From the IMG/VR virus record IMGVR_UViG_3300032297_000260, positions 1-44,146 of that record: a DNA stretch of 44,146 bases. One strand, written 5' to 3'. Under the pieces are notes generated by a model. It was not told the DNA's origin. It saw only the letters and a list, made by a program, of their open reading frames with translations, and ran no database searches. The DNA comes from a virus. Every line of letters begins with the position of its first letter. The stretch's first letter is position 1. The position numbers were made by a program, and so were the translations under genes. Positions 22,997 to 31,685 of this stretch are shown piece after piece.

Positions 22997-23664
22997 ACGC
23001 AGAACTATTACAATTTGTAGAAGCCAACGGTAAGTTTAATTGGAGACCTGATCCAAAAAACTATCCTGCTAATCTTTGGAATAGTGATTGGCCATTTGTT
23101 ACATATGAAAAGACTATAGATCCATTTTTCGTACAAATGGAGCTTGAGAAGATTGATCATTTGTTTGTAGAACATCGATCAAAGGATAGTTACGGACACA
23201 GTGGTTGGAGTTCAATCACTCTACACGGCATAGACTACAACAAAACAGAACACTTTGATAGGTATGGTTTTACCAATGAAGCAGATGCAAATTATCAATG
23301 GACTAGTATATGCAATCAAATACCATACATAACCAATGTAATTAAGAATCTGCCGTTTTGTGATTATGGTCGTATACGGATCATGAGACTCGCCCCTGGA
23401 GGTTTCGTAATGCCACATAAAGATGGTAATGGTAGAACATTTGGACCTTTTAATTTTGCTCTTACCAATCCTGTAGGATGTAAGTTTATATTTGAAGGTT
23501 ATGGAGTTGTTCCATTTGCCCAAGGCCGCGGTTGTATGCTAGACTTAGGAATACGACATGCAGTCTTTAATGAATCTGATCAGAATAGGTATCATGTTAT
23601 TGTACATGGTAGTCCTACTAGTAAGTTTTATCAAGGAATGATGAGTTCAATTGCACACCTATGA
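22993..23664 (+). CDS. 2OG-Fe(II) / aspartyl-asparaginyl hydroxylase-like oxygenase
   Basis: A 223-residue protein. GRIRIMRLAPGGFVMPHKDG carries His142-x-Asp144; the distal His189 (RHAVFNES) and Arg199 (NRYHVIVHG) complete the iron and 2-oxoglutarate site. The order and spacing fit the aspartyl/asparaginyl beta-hydroxylase family. It would hydroxylate a protein side chain or small molecule using O2 and 2-oxoglutarate. It is coupled by ATGA overlaps on both sides, placing it in the same unit as the radical SAM enzymes. Confidence 0.8.
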   Translation: MNAELLQFVEANGKFNWRPDPKNYPANLWNSDWPFVTYEKTIDPFFVQMELEKIDHLFVEHRSKDSYGHSGWSSITLHGIDYNKTEHFDRYGFTNEADANYQWTSICNQIPYITNVIKNLPFCDYGRIRIMRLAPGGFVMPHKDGNGRTFGPFNFALTNPVGCKFIFEGYGVVPFAQGRGCMLDLGIRHAVFNESDQNRYHVIVHGSPTSKFYQGMMSSIAHL

Positions 23665-25022
23665 ACATAGTTACTGAGTATCTAACTAACACAAATAAAT
23701 TAGCTATCTGTATATTTCCTGCAGATACATGTAACCATGAGCAGTTGATGGATAAAATGATATCTTATACTATGTTCTATGCGTTAAGATTCAGAAGCAT
23801 AATTGATCACATTGATATTGTGTACGCTGACAGTATAGACGATGCACTACAAACATTCACGAAGTATAATCATATTTTGTTTATAGCCGCAGGTGTTCGG
23901 ATATATGATTCAAGTATTTTGATTGATGTTAACAATGTTATAAATGACAATCCTAAGTACATGGCCGCCGCACATATTTTAGAATGGGGCAATGACTGGT
24001 ATGAACTGCATCACCAATTTGTGTTAGTCAATATTAAAAACTGGCAGGCTGCTGGTAAACCTGTATACGGTGGTTGGAAACCTGATGTTGACATATTACC
24101 TGCTATACAGCGAAGTAAAGAAAACTTTCACGATGATTATACACCTCTTTGGATTAAACCTACTGGAGAACACATGTGGATTTATCACGAGAAGCAAGGA
24201 TGGAACTTTATTGGAGAAGCTCTAATGAACGGATTTGAAATAGTTAATTGGTCTAAACAAATTAGAGATAAGCGAACTTATTATTATCCAGAGACTAATA
24301 GTGATTTGTTTTACAATTGTTTAATGAATAGACAACATCATGTTGACATTACAAATCCTAATCAAAGAAAGTTAATTAACGAAACAATAGGCATTGCAGA
24401 TCAAGTATGGGTACTGAACAGCGAAGATATGGATATAATGAGTAACGGAGAAAGATATGACTTGGTTGCTCTACCTGCTAGTGGTTTTAAATATTTAGAT
24501 ATTTTTAAAAGTAATGCGTTAAAGAACAACGGAAAGATTATTATATACGATTTTAATCAAGATAGTTTAGACTGGATTGAAACAATATACAAGTCTACCT
24601 CAACTGATTTTAGATCTATTGTTGCATCATTTCCTAACCATAGTGAACTAAAATGGTACGGTATTAAGAATCCTCCTATACTAACAATTGATGGTGCGTT
24701 ATGCAATGAGTTTCTAAGAGATTTCCAATTAACAATAGATTATTTTGGTGGTAGAAAGTTATTCTTAAAATATCTAGAGCAATTTAGAAATGCAGATGTA
24801 TTGTTTGTTAAAACAGATTTGCTGTATAATAATACTAACCTAATAGATACAATTGGAACAGGAAAGTCTATGCTACACATATCTAATATATTTGCTACAG
24901 ACTTTATCAATGCACGACTCGGATTAGACGAAATGGGCAAACTATACAGTAAGTTTAGGTCGTCGTTGAGTAAAAATACACGAGTGATAGGACTCACACC
25001 TTATAATGAATTTTGCAGTTAA
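23661..25022 (+). CDS. Two-part unknown protein, nucleotide-sugar or SAM fold likely
   Basis: A 453-residue protein. The first ~200 residues resemble a GT-A layout (HIDIVYADSIDDAL, YNHILFIAAGVRIYD, where a DxD would stand but is missing). The second half has YDLVALPASGFKYLDIFKSNALKNNGKIIIYDFN, similar to the SAM-binding half of a methyltransferase. Neither half has its full catalytic set. Overlaps the next gene by 17 bases and is probably functionally tied to the methyltransferase there. Confidence 0.55.
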   Translation: MNIVTEYLTNTNKLAICIFPADTCNHEQLMDKMISYTMFYALRFRSIIDHIDIVYADSIDDALQTFTKYNHILFIAAGVRIYDSSILIDVNNVINDNPKYMAAAHILEWGNDWYELHHQFVLVNIKNWQAAGKPVYGGWKPDVDILPAIQRSKENFHDDYTPLWIKPTGEHMWIYHEKQGWNFIGEALMNGFEIVNWSKQIRDKRTYYYPETNSDLFYNCLMNRQHHVDITNPNQRKLINETIGIADQVWVLNSEDMDIMSNGERYDLVALPASGFKYLDIFKSNALKNNGKIIIYDFNQDSLDWIETIYKSTSTDFRSIVASFPNHSELKWYGIKNPPILTIDGALCNEFLRDFQLTIDYFGGRKLFLKYLEQFRNADVLFVKTDLLYNNTNLIDTIGTGKSMLHISNIFATDFINARLGLDEMGKLYSKFRSSLSKNTRVIGLTPYNEFCS

Positions 25023-25557
25023 CAAAGATGCGTTCAGTAGTGGACAAATAGGCAGTAAGCTATGGTTATGCCAAGAATTAGAAAATTTAAGATGGACATC
25101 TGATCTAACCTACATCTATGCAGGTTGGTATGGTATTACTGCCTTTTTACTATTGTCTAGGGGAAAGTTTCGAGTAGGTAAAATTAGAAGTTTAGATATT
25201 GATCCATCTGCACAAGAAGTGGCTGATATGGTTAACGAAAATTGGGTTATCGATGATTGGAAGTTTAAAGCATTTACACAAGATTGTAACAACTTTGAAG
25301 GACAGTACGGTGACTTAATTATTAATACAAGTACCGAGCACTTTGAGAGTATGGAATGGTTTGATAAGATACCCAATGGAACACGAGTTATTCTTCAAGG
25401 TAATAACATGCCGCATGATGATCATCATGTACATTCAGTAACACTTAACGATTTTGCACAGAAGTATCCGTTGACAAATACTGTATATCTTGGAGAAAAA
25501 CACTTTACATACCCTAGCTGGAGCTTTATTAGGTATATGGTAATGGGATACAAATGA
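25006..25557 (+). CDS. SAM-dependent methyltransferase-like protein
   Basis: A 183-residue protein. LTYIYAGWYGITAFLLLSRG is a variant of methyltransferase motif I, followed by KIRSLDIDPSAQEVADMV with the acidic residue after strand 2, and GDLIINTSTEHF as motif IV. The Gly-rich loop is reduced compared with the classic GxGxG. It would methylate an unknown acceptor. The start lies within the end of the previous gene. Confidence 0.65.
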   Translation: MNFAVNKDAFSSGQIGSKLWLCQELENLRWTSDLTYIYAGWYGITAFLLLSRGKFRVGKIRSLDIDPSAQEVADMVNENWVIDDWKFKAFTQDCNNFEGQYGDLIINTSTEHFESMEWFDKIPNGTRVILQGNNMPHDDHHVHSVTLNDFAQKYPLTNTVYLGEKHFTYPSWSFIRYMVMGYK

Positions 25558-26090
25558 TTAATAAATTGTCCTTTATAGCAGACTTAGAACAAGTTAAGAA
25601 TGATCTTGCTTTAGTATTAACATACACTGAGTGGGGAGAAGACAACCAAATTTCTTTGAAGCATAGGACGGGTGCAATTAATACATGGAAAGACGGTATC
25701 GGTAGCTTATATGATAAAACTTCTCGGTCTGATACAGCACACGAAAAGGACTTCACTGAATACAATGAACACCTTCCTGAATATACATTAAACCTACTCA
25801 AAGATTTTTCTCAATCACAAGGATTTGAATTGGGTAGAGTTCGTTATATGCGTCAGCTATCTAAGCGAGGGTTAAGTGTACATAAGGACACTAGCAAGCG
25901 ATACCATTTAGCTATACAAACTAATGAATTTTCGTATTTTGGATTTGGGTTAGATAAAGGACCAGTTAAGGCGTTCTGTTATCATATTCCTGCAGACAGT
26001 AATTTTTACATGGTTGATACAACTAAACAGCATTTTGTATATAATGGTGGATGGGAAGACAGAGTACATTTGGTTATTTGTCCTGCATGA
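25554..26090 (+). CDS. 2OG-Fe(II) / aspartyl-asparaginyl hydroxylase-like oxygenase
   Basis: A 178-residue protein. RVRYMRQLSKRGLSVHKDTSKRYHLA carries His110-x-Asp112; His160 (TTKQHFVYNGG) and Arg170 (EDRVHLVIC) complete the site. It has the same layout as the oxygenase at 22993 but is shorter. It is the last gene of the coupled chain that began at 11672; the next gene has its own late-type promoter 9 bases after this stop. Confidence 0.78.
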   Translation: MINKLSFIADLEQVKNDLALVLTYTEWGEDNQISLKHRTGAINTWKDGIGSLYDKTSRSDTAHEKDFTEYNEHLPEYTLNLLKDFSQSQGFELGRVRYMRQLSKRGLSVHKDTSKRYHLAIQTNEFSYFGFGLDKGPVKAFCYHIPADSNFYMVDTTKQHFVYNGGWEDRVHLVICPA

Positions 26091-26099
26091 CTGCTACCT

Positions 26100-26107
26100 C
26101 TTAAATA
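26100..26107 (+). promoter_or_regulatory. T4-type late promoter (CTTAAATA) close to start
   Basis: Ends four bases before the ATG at 26112, which has no Shine-Dalgarno. It marks the start of the PP-loop/Rieske unit, the only break in coupling between 11.7 and 29.8 kb. Confidence 0.5.
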
Positions 26108-26111
26108 TCTC

Positions 26112-26990
26112 ATGAAACACAGTATAGAAGACGGACGCTATTGCATAGAATTAGAAACAGAAGGGTTTATCCCTGCTTTTGAAAAGCAAAGTTTCTATAA
26201 GGACGCACGACAGTTATTAGATAAAGAAAAAGACATTCCGGCTGTAATGTTTAGCGGCGGACTTGATAGCCAAATTGTAGTTAAAAGTCTAATGGCAAAT
26301 AATGCAGAGTTTGAGTGCTTCTTTATGTACAGGCCAGGCGCTAACGAAACCGAGCTAGAAAACGCTCGCTTGTGTCAGAAACGATGGGGTTTCAGATTGA
26401 ACATCATCGATATAGACCCAGTTGCTGACTTTCAAAGTTATCAACAACTAATGCCTGCGGCAGATATTACTGGATATTCTTACTGTCTATATCACAGCTT
26501 CACTAAACAGATTCCGGATACATTCTCTTTAATACAAGGTACTGCACCGTATCTAATATTATGGAGAGGTAAGACTGAACTAGAAGTTATCTTCTCTTAT
26601 TATGATAGCATCGAACAGAACAGACGGGTAATTGATCACACAGCAGGCAAACCTAGGCATATACATTTTCCGTACACTGATAAGCTACACTGTATGATGA
26701 TGTCTAACCAATATGTTAACCATTTACGGAATTGCTTTGACTACTATGCCTTCCAGTATAATGATATGTTAGACAAATACAGTATTTGGGACAATTGCTT
26801 TAAGCCGTTAATACATAGTCATATATGGGGAGACGAACTAATCTATTTTCCTAAGAAGCATGGTATGGAAAATATGTATTGGGCTACCCATAGTATTCCA
26901 CCTGGCCGTAAAATCTTTATGAAGCATATTGACTACGAAAATTTGTTTAAGACAACTACCGGAACACAAAAGTTTTATGAAGCTAGATGA
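26112..26990 (+). CDS. PP-loop ATP pyrophosphatase (1 of 3)
   Basis: A 292-residue protein. VMFSGGLDSQ at 46-54 is the SGGxDS PP-loop of N-type ATP pyrophosphatases (asparagine synthetase B C-domain, QueC, TtuA, ExsB type). It would adenylate a carboxylate or similar group using ATP. No glutaminase domain and no zinc-binding cysteine set were found, so it is neither a complete asparagine synthetase nor an evident QueC. It overlaps the next gene by 14 bases. Confidence 0.8.
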   Translation: MKHSIEDGRYCIELETEGFIPAFEKQSFYKDARQLLDKEKDIPAVMFSGGLDSQIVVKSLMANNAEFECFFMYRPGANETELENARLCQKRWGFRLNIIDIDPVADFQSYQQLMPAADITGYSYCLYHSFTKQIPDTFSLIQGTAPYLILWRGKTELEVIFSYYDSIEQNRRVIDHTAGKPRHIHFPYTDKLHCMMMSNQYVNHLRNCFDYYAFQYNDMLDKYSIWDNCFKPLIHSHIWGDELIYFPKKHGMENMYWATHSIPPGRKIFMKHIDYENLFKTTTGTQKFYEAR

Positions 26991-28131
26991 TAACATTTAT
27001 TCAGTTAAGGGTAAGCTATTTTCAAATAAGGTAGATGCTTTACGATATGCTACTGAAATTAACTGTGAACGATCAGATATCAAATACTATTATCATAACG
27101 ATGTTTGGGAAAAGTTTGATAGATCGTTACTAGGTAAAATTAGTTTAAACGAATTGTATAGACAAAGAGCGCAGCAGATTAGAGATAGTTATGATTATTT
27201 GATCTTATACTATTCAGGCGGCTGCGACAGCGACAACATTCTTAAAACATTCCTTAACAATAATATTCCACTAGATGAGATTGTAATAAAGTGGCCAAAG
27301 AAACTCATTGGCAGCAGTATATATGTACCTAATACTGTTGATAAGACTGCAAGAAATTTTGTTAGTGAATGGGATTTTGTATTAGAAAAAGAACTAAAAT
27401 GGTTGGCTGAAAACTATCCTAAAATTAAAATTACAATTGTAGATTATGTAGAAGATATTAAAAAAGGATACTTCAACGAAGATTTATTCCTTAAACAAAA
27501 TCATATGCATAGTGCTCTTAATTTTTTAAGGATGCAGACATTTACGGATTCTGAATTAAATCCTAAAGGTAGGGTTGCAGGCATAGTAGGGTTAGATAAA
27601 CCTATTATTTGTAAACATAAAGATAACGCATATATGTATTTTATAGATGCTATATTGTGCCAGCATCCTCCTGCAGACGGAACCTATCGAGAAAACTTTT
27701 ATTGGAGTCCTGACTTTCCTTTACTTGGATTCGAAATGGCATACCAAGTGTTCAATTTCTTTAAAGTTAATCCGTTATATCAGAGCTTAGTTCCTAATAT
27801 TACATGGGAATACTTAACAGATGAAGTAGGTTGGGATAATATTATACAATACTATAACATTATCAAACCTGTAATATACCCAGATTGGAACATGGCTAAA
27901 TTCCAAGCAGAGAAACCTGCACAGGGATATAGAGCAGATAAAGACTTCTGGTTCTATGAAAGTCCTGAGTTTAAAACGCCCAAAGACGAATGGCAATATC
28001 ACTATGACTCTCAAATGAGTGTTATAGCTAATAAATTTTGTGTAGTTGATGCAACAGGTAAGAAGACAGCATACCGACAAGTAAGGACTCCGTTATATCA
28101 AATAGGAAACTGGAATGCCGGCATTAGGTAA
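26977..28131 (+). CDS. PP-loop ATP pyrophosphatase (2 of 3)
   Basis: A 384-residue protein; the start is at 26977, inside the previous gene. LILYYSGGCDSDN holds SGGCDS at 80-85. The ~75-residue N-terminal part has no glutaminase-type Cys2. The second half is Trp/Tyr-rich (PDWNMAKFQ, YRADKDFWFYESPEF). It is a longer paralogue of its two neighbours and should activate a carboxyl or related group by adenylation. Confidence 0.78.
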   Translation: MKLDDNIYSVKGKLFSNKVDALRYATEINCERSDIKYYYHNDVWEKFDRSLLGKISLNELYRQRAQQIRDSYDYLILYYSGGCDSDNILKTFLNNNIPLDEIVIKWPKKLIGSSIYVPNTVDKTARNFVSEWDFVLEKELKWLAENYPKIKITIVDYVEDIKKGYFNEDLFLKQNHMHSALNFLRMQTFTDSELNPKGRVAGIVGLDKPIICKHKDNAYMYFIDAILCQHPPADGTYRENFYWSPDFPLLGFEMAYQVFNFFKVNPLYQSLVPNITWEYLTDEVGWDNIIQYYNIIKPVIYPDWNMAKFQAEKPAQGYRADKDFWFYESPEFKTPKDEWQYHYDSQMSVIANKFCVVDATGKKTAYRQVRTPLYQIGNWNAGIR

Positions 28132-28984
28132 AGACAACTGGCTACATTATAACTTTGGCGGATCATCTTTAAGGATAGATCCTAAATCTGACCTTGAGGT
28201 TGTTATTACAAAGAAAGCTAATAAACAAGTTTTATTCCACGATGCTAGAAAGATAGTTGCTGATGATATTGCAATAGTTGCAGGCAATCGTAAAATATTT
28301 GTAGGTCTTAGTGGCGGAATCGACAGCGAAATTGTTGCACAAAGTTTCTACGATTTAGGTATTGAAATACAACCTATCATCACAGATATTAAATGGTATA
28401 ACCAACATGTTAACTATCATGACACATGGTATGCACATAGGTGGTGTAACGAAAGAAACATTAAACCTATTGTGTTTAATTACTCTATTAGCGAGTTACT
28501 TTCTGAAAGTCTACGACTAGCAACACAATTAAGAACTAGAAAACTATATCCTTTGTTAAATGTAATTAATTCACAGTTTGCAAAAAGCCATGGGGGTGTA
28601 TTTGTAAACGGACAAGCATTGATTGAGTACTATCCAGAACATACGCTAGACTACATTAAAGACATGCAAGGGCTTAGTGATGGCTGGTTAATACATGAAT
28701 GTGATTTCTATGTAGATATGGAAGATACAGGATATCACCCATATAACTTCTTGAGTTGGACTCCTGAAATAGTCTTGTCTATTATTTCAGCAAGAGATTT
28801 TGATTTAAATAGTGAAGACAACAAGGCTAATCTAACAGGATTATTGCCTAGACCTAAGTTAGGAATGCCAGATCTAGCGTTACACTACTATCATGAGTCA
28901 ATGGTAAAACAACGACAACTATATGGAACAAGTGAAATATTCCATTTTGGAACACATGATCAATTATTAAAAAAGTTATTATGA
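28115..28984 (+). CDS. PP-loop ATP pyrophosphatase (3 of 3)
   Basis: A 289-residue protein. KIFVGLSGGIDSEIVAQ holds SGGIDS at 66-71. The region PIITDIKWYNQHVNYHDTWYAHRWC follows as in asparagine-synthetase-like proteins, where substrate specificity lies. It overlaps the previous stop by 17 bases and the Rieske gene by four. Three successive enzymes of this class next to an oxygenase suggest repeated amide, amidine or similar bond formation on one scaffold. Confidence 0.8.
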   Translation: MPALGKDNWLHYNFGGSSLRIDPKSDLEVVITKKANKQVLFHDARKIVADDIAIVAGNRKIFVGLSGGIDSEIVAQSFYDLGIEIQPIITDIKWYNQHVNYHDTWYAHRWCNERNIKPIVFNYSISELLSESLRLATQLRTRKLYPLLNVINSQFAKSHGGVFVNGQALIEYYPEHTLDYIKDMQGLSDGWLIHECDFYVDMEDTGYHPYNFLSWTPEIVLSIISARDFDLNSEDNKANLTGLLPRPKLGMPDLALHYYHESMVKQRQLYGTSEIFHFGTHDQLLKKLL

Positions 28985-29787
28985 AAGAAATACATTTTTT
29001 AGCACACACAACAGAATTAGATACAGATGCAGTTAAGCCTGTTTCACAATTAGATAACAAATTACTTGTAAAAGGTGATACTATACAGTTGTTTAACAAT
29101 ATATGTCCCCATCAGCTTAGTCGCATTTGCTCTAAAAAACAAAACGAATTAAAATGTCAGTTTCATGGATGGACTTGGGATCTTAATGGTAACGGAGATA
29201 TTAATTTAAAAGGTACTCCTGTCTTTAAAGATAACGGACTACTATTCACTGATAATATTTCTATTAAAGAGTTTGCAGGACTACATATTGAACAGTATAA
29301 ACTAGTTTCAGAACGAGTAGACATAGTTAACGCTGATTGGAAAAATATTGTAGATTTGTTTTTAGATGTTGACCATATTCCTATAGTACATAAAGGCGTA
29401 TATGAGCAAATAGGAATAACAGACAAAGCTAAAATTGACTGGTCTTACCACGACTGGGGCAATGTGCAAACAGTTCATAATGAAAATAATAAACTAGTTG
29501 CAATATGGGCCATGGTATACCCATACTCGATGATAGAATGGCAAGCAGGTTCATTATTTGTAACAGTCTGTAAACCAATTGGAGATAGTACCGCAGTTAC
29601 GGTATTCAAATATACTGATCCTAATACTAGCTACTATCAAGGTAACTCTAGAATATTTGAAGCAGCTTGGTCTCAAGATAAGAATCAAGCAGAGAATATT
29701 ATAATGTTTCCAAAAGTATCAGACGATGCACAAAAAATGCATTTTAGAAATTACCTAACAATTCACCGGCATCTGCTAAATCTTTAA
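28981..29787 (+). CDS. Rieske non-heme iron oxygenase
   Basis: A 268-residue protein. The Rieske 2Fe-2S site is C42-P-H44 (NNICPH) and C59-Q-F-H62 (CQFHGWTW). The mononuclear iron motif D125-x3-D129-x2-H132-x4-H137 is perfect (DVDHIPIVH). It is shorter than most bacterial Rieske oxygenases (about 350-450). No reductase or ferredoxin is seen nearby, so electrons would have to come from the host. The reaction could be hydroxylation, demethylation or desaturation. Its 3' end overlaps the convergent gene by 44 bases. Confidence 0.85.
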   Translation: MKEIHFLAHTTELDTDAVKPVSQLDNKLLVKGDTIQLFNNICPHQLSRICSKKQNELKCQFHGWTWDLNGNGDINLKGTPVFKDNGLLFTDNISIKEFAGLHIEQYKLVSERVDIVNADWKNIVDLFLDVDHIPIVHKGVYEQIGITDKAKIDWSYHDWGNVQTVHNENNKLVAIWAMVYPYSMIEWQAGSLFVTVCKPIGDSTAVTVFKYTDPNTSYYQGNSRIFEAAWSQDKNQAENIIMFPKVSDDAQKMHFRNYLTIHRHLLNL

Positions 29788-30424
29788 TCTTTAGGTGTTT
29801 TTCAAAATGTTTAAGTCTGAGCTCAGGCTTCATTGCCACTTGAAAAATGCTTATTGACTTTGTTCTAGGCATTATAGGATTTTCTGCTACCAATACCTTA
29901 TCAATAGGAGTGATAGGTTTTTGATCAGGATGGATGATATTATGTAACAAAAAATTGTATCTGTTATATAATCCGTCTTGGTCGACATCTACATTTTTTT
30001 TAGCTCTAGCAGCAGCTAAGGCTGCAGAAAGTTTAGTCACTACAAAGAAATCTAGTTGATTATGACTTTCAAATAGTTCAGTCGCTAGTTTAGTTAAGAG
30101 AAGTACTCCATTAGAAGATAAAAAATAGTTGCTACCTTTAGTCGCTTCTACAAATTTAATAAATCCAAAAGGATGCCCCTCAGGTGACAATACAATTGAG
30201 TAAGATAGCAATTTGTTAGTTTCTGTTGACCTACACCCTAGAACATAATGATCTTTTTTTAAACCTTTTAGTAGGAACCTCATTGTGGCAGGAAATCTTG
30301 TGTTATAGGCCCTATTCTTTTCAACATTATGTATTTTAGGCTGACTTAAATGAATTGATTCGATGTCAGCATAATCTTCCACAGTGCAGATGTATGCTCG
30401 TTGATTATTGAGTAGTAGTTCCAT
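29744..30424 (-). CDS. Unknown protein, possibly GNAT-like
   Basis: A 226-residue alpha/beta protein. The stretch MRFLLKGLKKDHYVLGCRSTETNKLLSYSIVL followed by GFIKFVEATKGSNYFLSSNG has the strand order of N-acetyltransferase folds, but the acetyl-CoA loop (Q/RxxGxG/A) is not clear. TATAAATA ends eight bases before the ATG and there is no Shine-Dalgarno. It overlaps the Rieske gene tail to tail. Confidence 0.55.
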   Translation of the reverse strand: MELLLNNQRAYICTVEDYADIESIHLSQPKIHNVEKNRAYNTRFPATMRFLLKGLKKDHYVLGCRSTETNKLLSYSIVLSPEGHPFGFIKFVEATKGSNYFLSSNGVLLLTKLATELFESHNQLDFFVVTKLSAALAAARAKKNVDVDQDGLYNRYNFLLHNIIHPDQKPITPIDKVLVAENPIMPRTKSISIFQVAMKPELRLKHFEKHLKIKDLADAGELLGNF

Positions 30425-30426
30425 TA

Positions 30427-30434
30427 GATAAATA
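30427..30434 (+). promoter_or_regulatory. T4-type late promoter (GATAAATA)
   Basis: Located 16 bases before the ATG at 30451. It interleaves with the minus-strand TATAAATA at 30433-30440. Confidence 0.45.
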
Positions 30435-30440
30435 TTTATA
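30433..30440 (-). promoter_or_regulatory. T4-type late promoter (TATAAATA) close to start
   Basis: An exact T4 late consensus on the minus strand, ending eight bases before the ATG at 30424. Confidence 0.65.
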
Positions 30441-30450
30441 AATTAAAACT

Positions 30451-30918
30451 ATGCAAATTACATTCTTAATGATCAAATATCAATTCACTAGCCCCCTAGA
30501 TGGATCGTACTTCTCTGACTTCACTAAATTTTTAGATATTGAAACTGACGAAGAAGGCCAAACAATAGCAATTGAGTTCTTATCTAAATCTGCAGAATTA
30601 ATTGATAGTCTATCAGAACATCGTCCTTACCCTATAATGACTAATCAAAAAATATATGTTAACCCTACCTCTCCTACAGAATGCTATACTGGATTAGGGT
30701 TTGTAGATTTTAACGACTACGAAAATATATTTAAAGCGTCACCTCACTACAATGATTTTCGAACAGCATTTGTAAATCTTCAAAACAAGTTCCAAATAAC
30801 CGAAGTTGAGACTAAACAGGCAGTTGTAGAAGTAGAATGGTTTGATAACAGTCAAATGTATTTAGGCCTTCCTGTTAATTGGTTAGAAGCAGCCGAGTTG
30901 TTTAATTCTGTTGCTTAA
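30451..30918 (+). CDS. Unknown acidic protein
   Basis: A 155-residue acidic protein (FLDIETDEEGQTIAIEFL, VVEVEWFDNSQMYLGLP) with no recognised motif. A second in-frame ATG at 30469 (MIKYQF) is an alternative start; neither has a Shine-Dalgarno. It stands alone between two minus-strand genes, and its end overlaps the oxygenase gene by 17 bases. Confidence 0.55.
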   Translation: MQITFLMIKYQFTSPLDGSYFSDFTKFLDIETDEEGQTIAIEFLSKSAELIDSLSEHRPYPIMTNQKIYVNPTSPTECYTGLGFVDFNDYENIFKASPHYNDFRTAFVNLQNKFQITEVETKQAVVEVEWFDNSQMYLGLPVNWLEAAELFNSVA

Positions 30919-31645
30919 TACTAGTTGACCAGTCGTTTGCAAAGATTGCCTGTTTATGAAATTTGTAAGCTGATCTAACAACCAGGTCATTAAACTTTTT
31001 ATCTAGTTTTTTATCTCTTAGTTTGGTATCATCCCCGGCGGTTCCGAGTAAGATAGCTATTCTTTCAGACTTAACTGTATTAATAATTGAATGTGCTGCC
31101 CGTAAATTATTAAGATAAAAAGGTTGTCTAGGATGAATATTTTCAGCAACAACGGCTTTATGAATTAATCTAGGGTCATCTTTTGTAAAGTTTGTACCTA
31201 TGATATCTTCGCTAGGTATATTTGGATATGCTTCTTTTATAAGTATTTCATTCTCTTTATAACTTTCATTAAGCACATAAAATCGTAACCCTAACAAATC
31301 AGGATCTGCGTGCCAGAATCCTACTCCTAGTGTACTATCTCTAATAGGTAATATTGCTAACACTATTATTTCGTCTTCGGCTATTTCAAAAGTTTCTATT
31401 GCATATTTGGCTAACTCAGGAAATTCTTTATCAAAATTGTTTTGCCAGCTATATAACTTAGCAAAGGTAAAATCCCAAGGATACTTGTCCCCTTTACTGT
31501 TATGAGCTTGTACAACTCCTTCTGTAAGATCAAGCAAATTAGTTTGAGGATAAGTCTTTTTAATCCAATTTCTTAATTTTGCTATATCTATTTCTGGACA
31601 AGGCGGTAAGTCTAACGGAGTATATAATATATCAATAGCGTTCAT
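30902..31645 (-). CDS. 2OG-Fe(II) oxygenase-like protein
   Basis: A 247-residue protein. GVGFWHADPDLLGLRFYVL has His112-x-Asp114; LRAAHSIINT has His185 and KSERIAILLG has Arg195. These fit the iron and 2-oxoglutarate ligands. CTTAAATA ends six bases before the ATG, with GGA in between. It sits back to back with the desaturase pair, each with its own late-type promoter. The substrate is unknown; lipid or glycan is possible from context. Confidence 0.7.
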   Translation of the reverse strand: MNAIDILYTPLDLPPCPEIDIAKLRNWIKKTYPQTNLLDLTEGVVQAHNSKGDKYPWDFTFAKLYSWQNNFDKEFPELAKYAIETFEIAEDEIIVLAILPIRDSTLGVGFWHADPDLLGLRFYVLNESYKENEILIKEAYPNIPSEDIIGTNFTKDDPRLIHKAVVAENIHPRQPFYLNNLRAAHSIINTVKSERIAILLGTAGDDTKLRDKKLDKKFNDLVVRSAYKFHKQAIFANDWSTSIKQQN

Positions 31646-31651
31646 ATGTCC

Positions 31652-31659
31652 TATTTAAG
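31652..31659 (-). promoter_or_regulatory. T4-type late promoter (CTTAAATA) close to start
   Basis: Minus strand, ending six bases before the ATG at 31645. Confidence 0.5.
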
Positions 31660-31661
31660 TG

Positions 31662-31669
31662 TGTAAATA
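31662..31669 (+). promoter_or_regulatory. T4-type late promoter (TGTAAATA)
   Basis: Located 16 bases before the ATG at 31686; AAGGA is six bases before that ATG. It drives the desaturase pair. Confidence 0.55.
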
Positions 31670-31685
31670 CCAGTAAGGATATAAA

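Noticed and set aside
23262-23275. TGGTTTTACCA inside the oxygenase gene as a promoter element
   Set aside because: There is no -35 or -10 at the required spacing on either strand.
26112-28984. Queuosine or asparagine biosynthesis operon
   Set aside because: There is no QueD, QueE or QueF partner, no zinc-cysteine set of QueC, and no glutaminase domain of asparagine synthetase.
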